Shown here in pieces: positions 32,687 through 40,340 of a stretch of DNA of 43,735 nucleotides. Source of the DNA: Bacteroidales bacterium. GTDB taxonomy: Bacteria > Bacteroidota > Bacteroidia > Bacteroidales > UBA932. The position numbers were made by a program, and so were the translations under genes. Location: assembly GCA_017620335.1 (NCBI GenBank), contig JAFZQO010000008.1, positions 1-43,735 on the forward strand. The letters are read 5' to 3'. Within the stretch, counting starts at the first letter, position 1. Every line of letters begins with the position of its first letter. Below the pieces are notes generated by a model. That model was given only the letters and a program-made list of their open reading frames with translations. It did not search any database and was not told where the DNA came from.

Positions 32687-33517
32687 ATGAAGAAGTTAGT
32701 CTTGATACTGGCCGCCGTGCTCCTCCCCCTGGCGCTTTCCGCAAAGGTAGAGAAGGAGGGCGTCGTCGCCATGAGCTACAACATCCGTTACGGCACGGCC
32801 GACGACGGCACCAACTCCTGGCAGTACCGCTATCCCGCGTCGGCGATGATGCTCGACGAGCTTAAGCCCGACGTCGTCGGCCTCCAGGAGGCGCTCTCCT
32901 CGCAGGTCGAGTACCTGGCCACCACCCTCGACAAGACCTACAAGGCCGTTGGCGTGGGCCGCGACGACGGCAAGAAGGCCGGAGAGATCATGGCGGTCCT
33001 GTACAATTACAAGACGACCAAGCTCCTGAAATGGGGAACCTTCTGGCTCTCCGACACGCCCGACACGCCCAGCCGCGGCTGGGACGGAGCGTGCAACCGC
33101 TGCGCCACTTGGGCGGTCATGAAGGACAAGGCCACGGGAAAGAAATTCTTCTTCGTCAACACGCATATAGACCACGTGGGCCCCGAGGCCCAGCAGAAGG
33201 GCGTCAAGCTCATCGCGGACAAGATCGCGGAGATGAACAAGGACGGCCTCCCGGTCATCGTCACGGGCGACTTCAACATGGAGGTTTCCAACGATTTCCT
33301 GGCCCCGATGAAGGAGGGCTTCCAGAATGCGCGTACGGCCGCGGTCGTCACCGACGACCACTTCTCGTACAACGGCTGGGGCAGGGCCCAGAGCACGATA
33401 GACTATGTCTGGTTCAAGGGTTTCAGCTGCACCCGCTTCGAGACGGTCACCAAACCATACTACGAGCGCACCTTCATCTCAGACCACTTCCCGGTGAAGG
33501 CGGTGTTAGTGTTTTAG
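32687..33517 (+). CDS. Secreted endonuclease/exonuclease/phosphatase family protein
   Basis: The ATG at 32687 gives 276 residues; a TTG six bases earlier is unlikely. A signal peptide (MKKLVLILAAVLLPLALSA) is followed by a single EEP domain: MSYNIRYGTADDG (Asn ligand), VVGLQEAL (metal-binding Glu), FVNTHIDHVG, VIVTGDFNME (GDFN), STIDYVWFKGF and ISDHFPV (catalytic Asp-His). This short form is common in Bacteroidota, often near glycan or phospholipid degradation genes. Substrate unknown. It is different from the 329-residue EEP protein at 4821-5810, with little similarity outside catalytic motifs. It starts 15 bases after glyS and ends at the second double-hairpin element, which should stop this transcript. 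Confidence 0.85.
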   Translation: MKKLVLILAAVLLPLALSAKVEKEGVVAMSYNIRYGTADDGTNSWQYRYPASAMMLDELKPDVVGLQEALSSQVEYLATTLDKTYKAVGVGRDDGKKAGEIMAVLYNYKTTKLLKWGTFWLSDTPDTPSRGWDGACNRCATWAVMKDKATGKKFFFVNTHIDHVGPEAQQKGVKLIADKIAEMNKDGLPVIVTGDFNMEVSNDFLAPMKEGFQNARTAAVVTDDHFSYNGWGRAQSTIDYVWFKGFSCTRFETVTKPYYERTFISDHFPVKAVLVF

Positions 33518-33528
33518 AGCGCCCTCGC

Positions 33529-33612
33529 GGGAATGAAAAGAGCGATTTCATTCCCAAAAGACAGAAAAAAGACAAAACGGGAATAGAAAAGCCGATTCTA
33601 TTCCCGTTTTTC
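33529..33612 (+). repeat. Double-hairpin repeat element, copy 2, with terminator
   Basis: Hairpin 1 pairs GGGAATGAAA (33529-33538) with TTTCATTCCC (33546-33555), a perfect stem. After an A-rich spacer, hairpin 2 pairs AAAACGGGAATAGAA (33574-33588) with TTCTATTCCCGTTTT (33596-33610), a perfect 15-base-pair stem with a 7-base loop and a following T run, an efficient-looking terminator for the EEP gene. Layout and core match 2404-2481. Confidence 0.8.
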
Positions 33613-33633
33613 CTATTATTGATTATTTGTTTA

Positions 33634-33641
33634 TATCTTTA
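33634..33641 (+). promoter_or_regulatory. Possible -7 element for the rSAM/lipoprotein unit
   Basis: TATCTTTA, one base from TAnnTTTG, lies 62 bases before the lipoprotein ATG and just after the double-hairpin terminator. Confidence 0.35.
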
Positions 33642-33703
33642 CGCAGGATTTGAGGATTCCGTCAGTTATATCTTCAGATTTTGGAAAGAAATACTTGTCG
33701 TTT

Positions 33704-34075
33704 ATGAAATTCTTCAGGAACTTCCTCAAGGGCGCGTCGCTGACCACGGCCCTGTTCATATTCCAGGCCTGCTACGGCACCGGCCCGGACAGGATGGAAC
33801 CGGAGGTCGCTTTCAAGGTCGTGTCCGCGCTGGACGGCAGTCCGATCGAGGACATCAGCGTCTTTACGCGCGCGTCCAAATCGGAGATCCAGGACTGGAG
33901 CCTATGCGGCTATACCAACTACGCCGGCTATGCCCTGGTCTCGGCAAGCTCCGTGGCTGTGCCGGAACCGGAATTCCGCTTTGCTGACGAGAAGGGGGTC
34001 TACGCCGTCAAGGACACCGTCATCGCCGATTATTACAACAAGTCCATCGAGATCCGTCTCCAGAAGGCTGAGTAA
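33704..34075 (+). CDS. Putative lipoprotein of an rSAM/lipoprotein system
   Basis: The ATG at 33704 gives 123 residues; a longer frame would need TTG at 33650. A lipoprotein signal peptide (hydrophobic residues 11-20, then QAC with Cys 23) is followed by YGTGPDRMEPEVAFKVVSAL, a short immunoglobulin-like or carboxypeptidase-regulatory-like domain (DGSPIEDISVFTRA, CGYTNYAGYALVSAS) and the end KSIEIRLQKAE. Its stop overlaps the ATG of a radical SAM/SPASM gene. That pairing corresponds to what I remember as the NCBIfam rSAM-associated lipoprotein and its partner (TIGR04134/TIGR04133). Whether the enzyme modifies this protein is not known; no obvious modification site beyond the few Cys and Tyr residues could be named. 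Confidence 0.7.
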   Translation: MKFFRNFLKGASLTTALFIFQACYGTGPDRMEPEVAFKVVSALDGSPIEDISVFTRASKSEIQDWSLCGYTNYAGYALVSASSVAVPEPEFRFADEKGVYAVKDTVIADYYNKSIEIRLQKAE

Positions 34076-35151
34076 TGGCTTCTCCGGTCAAGGACTTCCT
34101 TTTCCGCCTCTTCAGGGCGAACGAAACCCGCGTCCACGAACTGAACTATCTTTTCTGGGAGTGCACCACCCGCTGCAACCTGCGCTGCAGGCATTGCGGC
34201 AGCGACTGCATGGCCGCCAGTCAGGATGTCGACATGCCCTTGGAGGACTTCCTGCGGGCGTTTGATACCATTCCGCGCAAAGAGATACCCCGCGGCTTCA
34301 CCGTGGTGCTGACCGGCGGCGAGCCGCTGCTCCGGCCGGACATCGAAGATGTGGGCCGGGCCATCCGCCGCCGCGGAGCCGGCTGGGGCATGGTCTCCAA
34401 CGGCTACTTCTACGACCGGGACATGCACCGCAAGCTTATGGGCGCGGGCATGGGCGCGCTGACCATCAGCCTTGACGGCCTGGAGGACGAGCACGACTGG
34501 ATGCGCGGGCGGAAGGGCAGCTTCAGCCGCGCCGTTCAGGCCATCGCCATCGCCGCGCAGGACGGGCGCATCAATTTCGACGTAGTGACCTGCGTGAACC
34601 GCCGGAACCTGGGCCGGCTGCAGGCCATCCACGACCTCCTGGCCTCGCTTGGCGTGAAGCAGTGGCGCATTTTCACCATAATACCCATCGGTCGGGCAAA
34701 GGACGACCCGGACCTTCATCTCTCCGATCCGGAGTTTGTTTCCCTGATGGAATTCATCAAGGAAAAACGCGAATACAAAGAGTCGGAGATGGCCGTCACG
34801 TTCAGCTGTGAAGGATATCTAGGAAAATACGAACGCAAGGTCAGGCAGAACCCCTATTTCTGCCATGCGGGCATCAACATCGCCTCAGTCCTGATCGACG
34901 GGCGCATCAACGCCTGCCCCAACATCGACCGCGATCTCTTCTCACAGGGCAATATCTATCAGGACAGCCTCTGGGACGTCTGGAACACGCGCTTTAAGCC
35001 TTTCCGCGACCGCGGCTGGGCCCGGAAAGGACAATGCCGGGACTGCCCCGTATTCCGGGACTGTCTCGGCAATGGGATGCACAACTGGCACGGCGACGCC
35101 TCGGAAGTGCTGAACTGCCATTGGCGTAAAACCCTTCAGAAATCCCTTTAG
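34075..35151 (+). CDS. Radical SAM/SPASM protein of the rSAM/lipoprotein system
   Basis: A 358-residue protein. The radical SAM 4Fe-4S motif CNLRCRHC (Cys 34, 38 and 41) sits in LFWECTTRCNLRCRHCGSDC, and the SAM-binding GGEP region in VVLTGGEPLLRPDIED. A TIM-barrel section follows (MVSNGYFYDRDMHRKLMGAG, LTISLDGLEDEHDWMRG). The C-terminal SPASM domain holds at least seven Cys residues (YFCHAGINIASVLIDGRIN, ACPN, GQCRDCPVFRDCLGNG, LNCHW), which should bind one or two auxiliary clusters. SPASM enzymes often modify peptides. Its ATG overlaps the lipoprotein stop by one base, so the two form a coupled pair. No protease, transporter or short precursor gene is nearby. Confidence 0.85.
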   Translation: MASPVKDFLFRLFRANETRVHELNYLFWECTTRCNLRCRHCGSDCMAASQDVDMPLEDFLRAFDTIPRKEIPRGFTVVLTGGEPLLRPDIEDVGRAIRRRGAGWGMVSNGYFYDRDMHRKLMGAGMGALTISLDGLEDEHDWMRGRKGSFSRAVQAIAIAAQDGRINFDVVTCVNRRNLGRLQAIHDLLASLGVKQWRIFTIIPIGRAKDDPDLHLSDPEFVSLMEFIKEKREYKESEMAVTFSCEGYLGKYERKVRQNPYFCHAGINIASVLIDGRINACPNIDRDLFSQGNIYQDSLWDVWNTRFKPFRDRGWARKGQCRDCPVFRDCLGNGMHNWHGDASEVLNCHWRKTLQKSL

Positions 35152-35160
35152 TAGCGTGTA

Positions 35161-35194
35161 CTCTTGACAATTAGCCTGCGAATGAGTAAATTTG
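35161..35194 (+). promoter_or_regulatory. Promoter of cdaA, near-identical to the mutS2 promoter
   Basis: TTGACA (35164-35169) and TAAATTTG (35187-35194) are spaced 17 bases and lie immediately before the cdaA ATG at 35201. The spacer contains AGCCTGCGAATGAG. The 34-base block matches 36006-36039 at 32 positions. Confidence 0.75.
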
Positions 35195-35200
35195 TGGGCT

Positions 35201-35998
35201 ATGATTTTGGAGATATTCGGTTTCTTGAGCCTGTCCGCCATGGACATCCTGGACATCCTGATGGTCGCGGCCATCTTGTATGTCCTGTTCCGCTGGATCA
35301 GGGGGTCGTCGGCGATGAACATTTTCATCGCCATCGTCATCCTGCTCATCGTCCGCGTGATCGTAGGCTCTCTGGGCATGAAACTGATGACTTCGCTGAT
35401 GGACACGCTCTTCGACGTGGGCCTCCTGGCGCTGATCATCATTTTCCAGCCGGAGATCAGGCACTTCCTGATGCGCCTCGGCGGCAGTTCAAGCTGGTGG
35501 CGCAAGGTCGTCGGCCGCCTTGTCGACAGCCGCGGCAGCAATGTCGCGGAAAAGGCTGTCGAGGAAATAGTCGAGGCCTGCCGCGTGATGGGGGAGCAGA
35601 AGACGGGAGCCCTGATAGTCATTCCCGGCCGGGATTCCCTGGAATATATCATCGAGACCGGGGACCGCGTCGACGCCATGGTGAGCCGCAGGCTCATCCT
35701 CAACCTTTTCTTCAAGAATTCCCCCATGCATGACGGGGCGATGATCATACGCGGCGACCGCATCCTGGCTGCCCGCTGCACCCTCCCCATCACGTCCCGC
35801 ACCGACGTCCCGGCCAGCTTCGGCATGCGCCACAAGGCCGCCATCGGCATCTCCGAGGAGAGCGACGCCACCGTGGTGGTCGTCTCCGAGGAGACCGGCA
35901 ACATCTCCTACGTCAAGGATGGCCGCCTCCGGGTCATCAAGGACATCTACGACCTCAAGCTCCTGCTCAGCCCGACCCTCGGAAAAGAAGAAGTGTAA
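35201..35998 (+). CDS. cdaA: Diadenylate cyclase CdaA
   Basis: The ATG at 35201 gives 265 residues starting MILEIFGFLSL; a TTG frame three codons earlier overlaps the -7 element. Three transmembrane helices occupy about residues 10-90 (MDILDILMVAAILYVLFRW; MNIFIAIVILLIVRVIVG; LFDVGLLALIIIFQ, then PEIRHFLMRLG). The DAC domain follows with SPMHDGAMII (DGA motif, about 175-180) and FGMRHKAAIGISEESDA (RHx motif near residue 210, here RHK). It makes cyclic di-AMP from two ATP, controlling ion and osmotic balance. No CdaR or phosphodiesterase gene is adjacent. mutS2 follows with almost the same promoter. Confidence 0.92.
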   Translation: MILEIFGFLSLSAMDILDILMVAAILYVLFRWIRGSSAMNIFIAIVILLIVRVIVGSLGMKLMTSLMDTLFDVGLLALIIIFQPEIRHFLMRLGGSSSWWRKVVGRLVDSRGSNVAEKAVEEIVEACRVMGEQKTGALIVIPGRDSLEYIIETGDRVDAMVSRRLILNLFFKNSPMHDGAMIIRGDRILAARCTLPITSRTDVPASFGMRHKAAIGISEESDATVVVVSEETGNISYVKDGRLRVIKDIYDLKLLLSPTLGKEEV

Positions 35999-36005
35999 CG
36001 AGATC

Positions 36006-36039
36006 CTCTTGACTTTTAGCCTGCGAATGAGTAAATTTG
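36006..36039 (+). promoter_or_regulatory. Promoter of mutS2, near-identical to the cdaA promoter
   Basis: TTGACT (36009-36014) and TAAATTTG (36032-36039) with the same 17-base spacer as at 35161-35194. Only two of 34 bases differ. The ATG of mutS2 is 30 bases further on. Confidence 0.75.
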
Positions 36040-36069
36040 CAGGTTGATTTGTTATTGAGCGGAATCGTA

Positions 36070-38601
36070 ATGGCGATAGATACAAGGCTGGAGGAAAAAC
36101 TGGGTTTCGACCGCGTCCGGAAGATCGTTTCGGACCGGTGCAGCACCGATTACGCGGCCGACAGGGTCGCGTCGGAACAGTTTTCTTCCGATCCCAGGAC
36201 GATACGCCACAGGCTCCTTCTGACCGACGAGATGAGGCTCATCGTGATGTTCGAGGAGTCTTTCCCCATGACCGGATATATCGACGCGCTACCGTTCCTG
36301 AAGCCTTTGCTGAAGGACGGTTACAGCATCGACCTGCTCTCGACGGGGAAGCTCCGGACGATGATCGGGACTCTGACCAAGGTCTCGTCTTTCTTCGCCG
36401 GAATGAAGGACGGCATCTATCCCCAGCTCAAGAAGATGGCCGCCCCGGTCGGGAACTTCAAGGAGGTACAGAAGAAGATCGACACCATCATCGACCGCTA
36501 CGGCGAGATGAAGGACACCGCCTCCGAGCAGCTTTACGAGATACGCAAGCGCCTGAAGGAGACCGAATCCGCCATTTCCCGCAGGGCGGGGGCGATACTT
36601 CGCAAGGCGCAGGAAGAGGGCGTGGTGGAGGCTGACGCTTCCGTCAACGTCCGCGACGGGAAGTTCCTCATCCCCGTCGCGGCCTCGGCCAAGCGCCGGC
36701 TCCAGGGCTTTGTTTATGATGAGTCCGCCTCCGGCAAGACCGTATTCATCGAGCCCGTGGAGATCATCGAGATGGAGAACGAGATCAGCACCCTGCGTTT
36801 CGACGAGTCCAGGGAGATCGCCCGCATCCTTTACGACTTCAGCGAATATCTCCGCCCGTTCGTGCCGGGCCTCATCGAGGCCGCGGCTTTCCTGGGCGAG
36901 ATAGACTTCCTCATGGCCAAGGCGCAGACGGCCCTCGACTTCATCGCCGGCATGCCGGTGATCTCGGAGGAGGGCGCGCTGCAGCTCCGCAAGGCGCGCC
37001 ACCCCCTCCTCGAACGCGCGCTCAAGAAGGAGGGCAAGGAGATAGTCCCTCTGACCCTCAAGCTCACCGCGGACAAGCACATCCTGGTCATCTCCGGCCC
37101 CAACGCCGGCGGCAAGTCGGTGTGCCTCAAGACCGCCGGCCTGCTCCAGTACATGTTCCAGTGGGGCATGCTGATACCGACTTCCGAGACCTCGGAACTT
37201 CCCGTCTTCAAGCGCATCATGGTCAGCATCGGGGACGACCAGTCCATCGACAACGACCTTTCGACGTACAGCTCCTTCCTGACGGACATGAAGGGGATGC
37301 TGGAGGTGGCGGACAAGGACAGCCTCGTGCTCATCGACGAGTTCGGCTCCGGGACGGAGCCAACCGCCGGCGGGGCGATCGCCGAGGCCATCCTCGGCGA
37401 GCTCGACCGCCGCGGCGTCTACGCCGTCATCACCACCCACTACACTAATCTCAAGCTGTACGCCGCCTCCGGCGACAACGGGGCGACCAACGGCGCCATG
37501 CTTTTCGACGCGCAGAACATCGCGCCGCTCTTCCAGCTGGAGATGGGCCTGCCCGGCAATTCCTTCGCGTTCGAGCTGGCCCGCAAGATGGGCCTGCCCG
37601 AGGCCATCGTGAGGGATGCTGAGGACCGCGCCGGCGAGGAGTTCGTGGGCATAGAGCGCAATCTAAGGCAGATCGCGCGCAACCGCCGCGTGCTCGACCA
37701 GAAGCTCCAGAAGGTCAAGGTCGCCGACCGCACCCTCGAAGGCCTGACCGGCAAGTACCAGAAGGAGTTGGAAGATTTGCAGAAGCAGCGCAAGGACATA
37801 CTCGCCGAGGCCCGCAAGGAGGCCGAGGAGATAGTCCGCGGCGCCAATAAGCAGGTCGAGACGACCATACGTACCATAAAGGAGTCGCAGGCGGAGAAGA
37901 CCCAGACCCAGGAGGCCCGCAAGGAGCTTCAGGGCTTCATTTCCGCCCTCGAGCAGCGCAAGAGCCGCCAGCAGAAGGAGCGCGACGCCTACATCGAGGG
38001 CAAGCTGGAGCAGCTGGGCAAGCGTCAGGAGAAGGAAAGGGTCAAAAAGGCGCGGCGCGCCGGGGCCTCCGGCCAGGAGGCGCTGGAGCGCGAAGCCGCC
38101 GAGAGCCGCCGGCTCGAGGCCTTCCGCACCGCCCCCCTCAAGGTAGGGGAGAAGGTCCGGGTCAAGGACAACGGCATGGTCGGCGAAGTGACCAAGGTCT
38201 CGGCCAAGGCCGTGACGCTCATAGTGGGCAACCTCAGCACGAAGATGCCCCTGAGCCGCGTGGAACGCATTTCCTCGAACGAGTTCAAGGAGGCGTCGAA
38301 GGCGGCTCCGCGGGTCCCGCAGCAGCGTGTGGACCCGGAGATCAACGCCAGGAAACTCAATTTCCACCCGGAACTTGACGTCCGCGGCGAGCGCCTGAGC
38401 GACGCGCTCGACATCGTCACGCACTACGTCGATGACGCGATGATGCTGGGCATGGGCTCCGTGCGCATCATCCACGGCAAGGGCACGGGAGTGCTCCGCG
38501 AGGAGATACAGAAATACCTGCGGACGATACCGGGCGTACGGTGCCATGACGAGCACATACAGTTCGGGGGCACCGGGGTGACGATAGTGGAATTCGACTG
38601 A
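36070..38601 (+). CDS. mutS2: MutS2 family endonuclease/ATPase
   Basis: The ATG at 36070 gives 843 residues starting MAIDTRLEEKLGFDRVRKIV; an upstream TTG overlaps the -7 element. Core and lever region fill about 1-310. The MutS-type ATPase has Walker A GPNAGGKSVCLKT (from about 343), Walker B LVLIDEFGSGTEP and GGAIAEAILGELDRRG. A long charged coiled coil (about 520-690) follows, then a KOW-like stretch (VGEKVRVKDNGMVGEV), and the C-terminal Smr nuclease domain (about 768-843) with LDVRGERLSDAL and IIHGKGTGVLREEI. MutS2 suppresses recombination and rescues collided ribosomes in some bacteria; which applies here is not known. yraN follows 13 bases later. Confidence 0.94.
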   Translation: MAIDTRLEEKLGFDRVRKIVSDRCSTDYAADRVASEQFSSDPRTIRHRLLLTDEMRLIVMFEESFPMTGYIDALPFLKPLLKDGYSIDLLSTGKLRTMIGTLTKVSSFFAGMKDGIYPQLKKMAAPVGNFKEVQKKIDTIIDRYGEMKDTASEQLYEIRKRLKETESAISRRAGAILRKAQEEGVVEADASVNVRDGKFLIPVAASAKRRLQGFVYDESASGKTVFIEPVEIIEMENEISTLRFDESREIARILYDFSEYLRPFVPGLIEAAAFLGEIDFLMAKAQTALDFIAGMPVISEEGALQLRKARHPLLERALKKEGKEIVPLTLKLTADKHILVISGPNAGGKSVCLKTAGLLQYMFQWGMLIPTSETSELPVFKRIMVSIGDDQSIDNDLSTYSSFLTDMKGMLEVADKDSLVLIDEFGSGTEPTAGGAIAEAILGELDRRGVYAVITTHYTNLKLYAASGDNGATNGAMLFDAQNIAPLFQLEMGLPGNSFAFELARKMGLPEAIVRDAEDRAGEEFVGIERNLRQIARNRRVLDQKLQKVKVADRTLEGLTGKYQKELEDLQKQRKDILAEARKEAEEIVRGANKQVETTIRTIKESQAEKTQTQEARKELQGFISALEQRKSRQQKERDAYIEGKLEQLGKRQEKERVKKARRAGASGQEALEREAAESRRLEAFRTAPLKVGEKVRVKDNGMVGEVTKVSAKAVTLIVGNLSTKMPLSRVERISSNEFKEASKAAPRVPQQRVDPEINARKLNFHPELDVRGERLSDALDIVTHYVDDAMMLGMGSVRIIHGKGTGVLREEIQKYLRTIPGVRCHDEHIQFGGTGVTIVEFD

Positions 38602-38614
38602 CCGTAACGGAACT

Positions 38615-38998
38615 ATGGAAACTTCAAGGATGAGACTGGGACGTAGGGGCGAGGACATCGCCTGCGAGTATCTGCTCGGCCGCGGCCACACGGTCGTGGA
38701 CAGGAACTGGCGGAGCGGACACCTCGAGATAGACATCGTCACGGTGGACCCGGCGGGCCTCCACTTTGTGGAGGTTAAGAGTCGGGTGGCCCCGGCCCCC
38801 GCCGCCCCGGAGGAGAATGTCGGATACCTCAAGCAGCGCAGGATAGTCACTGCGGCAAAGCGGTATCTGCATTCGGAGGAGAAGATGTCGCATTTTGGCC
38901 AGATGGAGGTCTTCTTCGACGTGTTTAGTGTGATTTTTGAAGGGGAAAAGGTTGAGGTGAATTACTTCCCTCAGGCCTATATCCCGGTGAATGTTTGA
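38615..38998 (+). CDS. yraN: YraN/UPF0102 family nuclease-like protein
   Basis: A 127-residue protein. It shows the UPF0102 pattern: RRGEDIACEYLLGRGHTVVD, RNWRSGHLEIDIVTVD and LHFVEVKSRV, which corresponds to the restriction-endonuclease-like core E...GEIDIV...FVEVK with Glu 19, Asp (in EIDIV) and Glu-Lys (in EVKSR). Function in vivo is unknown for the family, with links to recombination or DNA repair proposed. The start is ATG at 38615, 13 bases after mutS2, so the two are co-transcribed. The short gap to manC (27 bases) contains a doubled GATAACCA motif of unknown meaning. Confidence 0.9.
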   Translation: METSRMRLGRRGEDIACEYLLGRGHTVVDRNWRSGHLEIDIVTVDPAGLHFVEVKSRVAPAPAAPEENVGYLKQRRIVTAAKRYLHSEEKMSHFGQMEVFFDVFSVIFEGEKVEVNYFPQAYIPVNV

Positions 38999-39025
38999 TA
39001 ACCAACTGATAACCAAATAGTCTAT

Positions 39026-40126
39026 ATGGATGCCACTCATAATTATTGCGTAATCATGGCGGGAGGCATCGGCGCCAGGTTCTGGCCCGTGAGCCGCGAG
39101 GACCGGCCCAAGCAGTTCCTGCACATGAGCCTTGACAGGAAATCTTTCCTGCGCCTCGCCTACGAGCGCTTCTCCGCCATCTTCCCAGACGACCACATCA
39201 TCGTTGTATCGCAGCGTCGCTACCGGGACCTCGTGAAGGAGGACCTCCCCGAGATACTTGACGAGAACATCCTTCTCGAACCATACAGCCGCAACACCGC
39301 CCCGTGCCTCGCCCTTGCCGCATACACCCTGCTGAAGCGCGACCCCGAGGCCGTGATGGTAGCCACGCCTGCCGACCACATCATCCAGGACGAGGACATC
39401 TTCCGCGAGACCATCAACCGCGCCCTCTGCTACGCTTCTAAATCCGACGCGCTCATCACCCTCGGCATAGTACCTGACCACCCGGACACCAATTTCGGTT
39501 ACATCCAGGGCGTGCAGGACGGTTCCGAGGACGAGGGCAAGCCCATCAAGGTCAAGACCTTCACGGAGAAACCGGACGCCGAGCTGGCGGAAGTCTTCTT
39601 CCATAGCGGGGAGTTCTTCTGGAACTCCGGTATCTTCGTATGGAGGGCCGAGAGCATCTGCGAGGAACTGGAGAGGCACATGCCTGAGACCGCCATCCTC
39701 TTCCGCGGTTGGGAGAATGCGCTTGGTACTCCCGCCCAGGACGCTTTCCTGGAGCGCGTGTATTCGAGCATCAGCAAGATATCCATAGACTATGCGGTGA
39801 TGGAGAAGACCGGCAAGGCCTGGGTGTTCCCCTCCAAGTTCCGCTGGCACGACATCGGCAACTGGGAGGCGCTCTACAGTTTCGTCTCGTCCCTGAGGGC
39901 CGAGCCCGACGGCAACGTCACCGTCGCCGGCCCTTCGCTGTGCAAGGACAACCGCAACACAATCGTCTTCGCCTCGGACAAGAAGAAGCTCATCGCGGTC
40001 CGCGGCCTCGACAACTTCATCGTCGTCGATACCGGAGACGTCCTGCTTATATGCCCCCGCGACGAGCAGGCTGCCAAGGAAGTCATCGCCAACGTCGCCA
40101 TGCCGGAGTACGAGAAGTTCCGGTAG
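39026..40126 (+). CDS. manC: Mannose-1-phosphate guanylyltransferase
   Basis: A 366-residue nucleotidyltransferase that makes GDP-mannose from mannose 1-phosphate and GTP for surface polysaccharides. The N-terminal signature is VIMAGGIGARFWPVSRED followed by RPKQFL, with later motifs IVVSQRRYRDL, ATPADHIIQDED, NFGYIQGVQ, FTEKPDAEL, WNSGIFVWRAES and KFRWHDIGNWEALYSF. Length fits the monofunctional form without the C-terminal isomerase domain. It sits 27 bases after yraN. Its stop codon abuts a palindromic repeat and terminator. It occupies the position directly upstream of the ribosomal operon, where rpsJ would normally be. Confidence 0.95.
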   Translation: MDATHNYCVIMAGGIGARFWPVSREDRPKQFLHMSLDRKSFLRLAYERFSAIFPDDHIIVVSQRRYRDLVKEDLPEILDENILLEPYSRNTAPCLALAAYTLLKRDPEAVMVATPADHIIQDEDIFRETINRALCYASKSDALITLGIVPDHPDTNFGYIQGVQDGSEDEGKPIKVKTFTEKPDAELAEVFFHSGEFFWNSGIFVWRAESICEELERHMPETAILFRGWENALGTPAQDAFLERVYSSISKISIDYAVMEKTGKAWVFPSKFRWHDIGNWEALYSFVSSLRAEPDGNVTVAGPSLCKDNRNTIVFASDKKKLIAVRGLDNFIVVDTGDVLLICPRDEQAAKEVIANVAMPEYEKFR

Positions 40127-40196
40127 ATTCCTTCGCTTCGCTCGGAATGACACCCGTGTCATTCTGAGGAGGCCAAAGGCCGACGAAAGAATCTTC
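40126..40196. repeat. Inverted repeat related to the mnmG insertion
   Basis: GATTCCTTCGCTTCGCTCGG and AATGACA (40126-40152) are the reverse complement of the unit inside mnmG at 27527-27553. After CCCG, TGTCATTCTGAGG (40157-40169) begins a related arm ending CGACGAAAGAATCTTC (about 40181-40196), giving a hairpin of about 70 bases with an unpaired middle. It starts at the last base of the manC stop. Confidence 0.8.
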
Positions 40197-40227
40197 AGCC
40201 CGACCGGAAGGCCGGGCTTTCGCTTTT
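40197..40227 (+). terminator. Intrinsic terminator after manC
   Basis: AGCCCGACC (40197-40205) pairs with GGCCGGGCT (40210-40218), one mismatch, GGAA loop, followed by TTCGCTTTTT. Confidence 0.8.
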
Positions 40228-40249
40228 TAAATAATTGGTAGTTAAATGC

Positions 40250-40279
40250 TTGATATTTGGAAAAAGATTCGTATATTTG
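40250..40279 (+). promoter_or_regulatory. Promoter of the rplC ribosomal operon
   Basis: TTGATA (40250-40255) and TATATTTG (40272-40279) with a 16-base spacer fit the Bacteroidota -33/-7 promoter. A leader of about 55 bases with a small GCGC hairpin (CCCGCATTTTTGCGCGG region) precedes the rplC ATG. Confidence 0.75.
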
Positions 40280-40340
40280 CAGCCCGCATTTTTGCGCGGA
40301 TTTAGTTAAAGTATTAGTAATTAGTTAATTAATCACACCA

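Noticed and set aside
33173-33178. CACGTG core in the second EEP gene as a third parS site
   Set aside because: The flanks do not provide the GTT and AAC arms of the ParB consensus; only the six-base core matches.
38999-39025. Doubled GATAACCA between yraN and manC as a regulatory repeat
   Set aside because: Only two short units, no symmetry and no promoter element nearby; too little to support a site.
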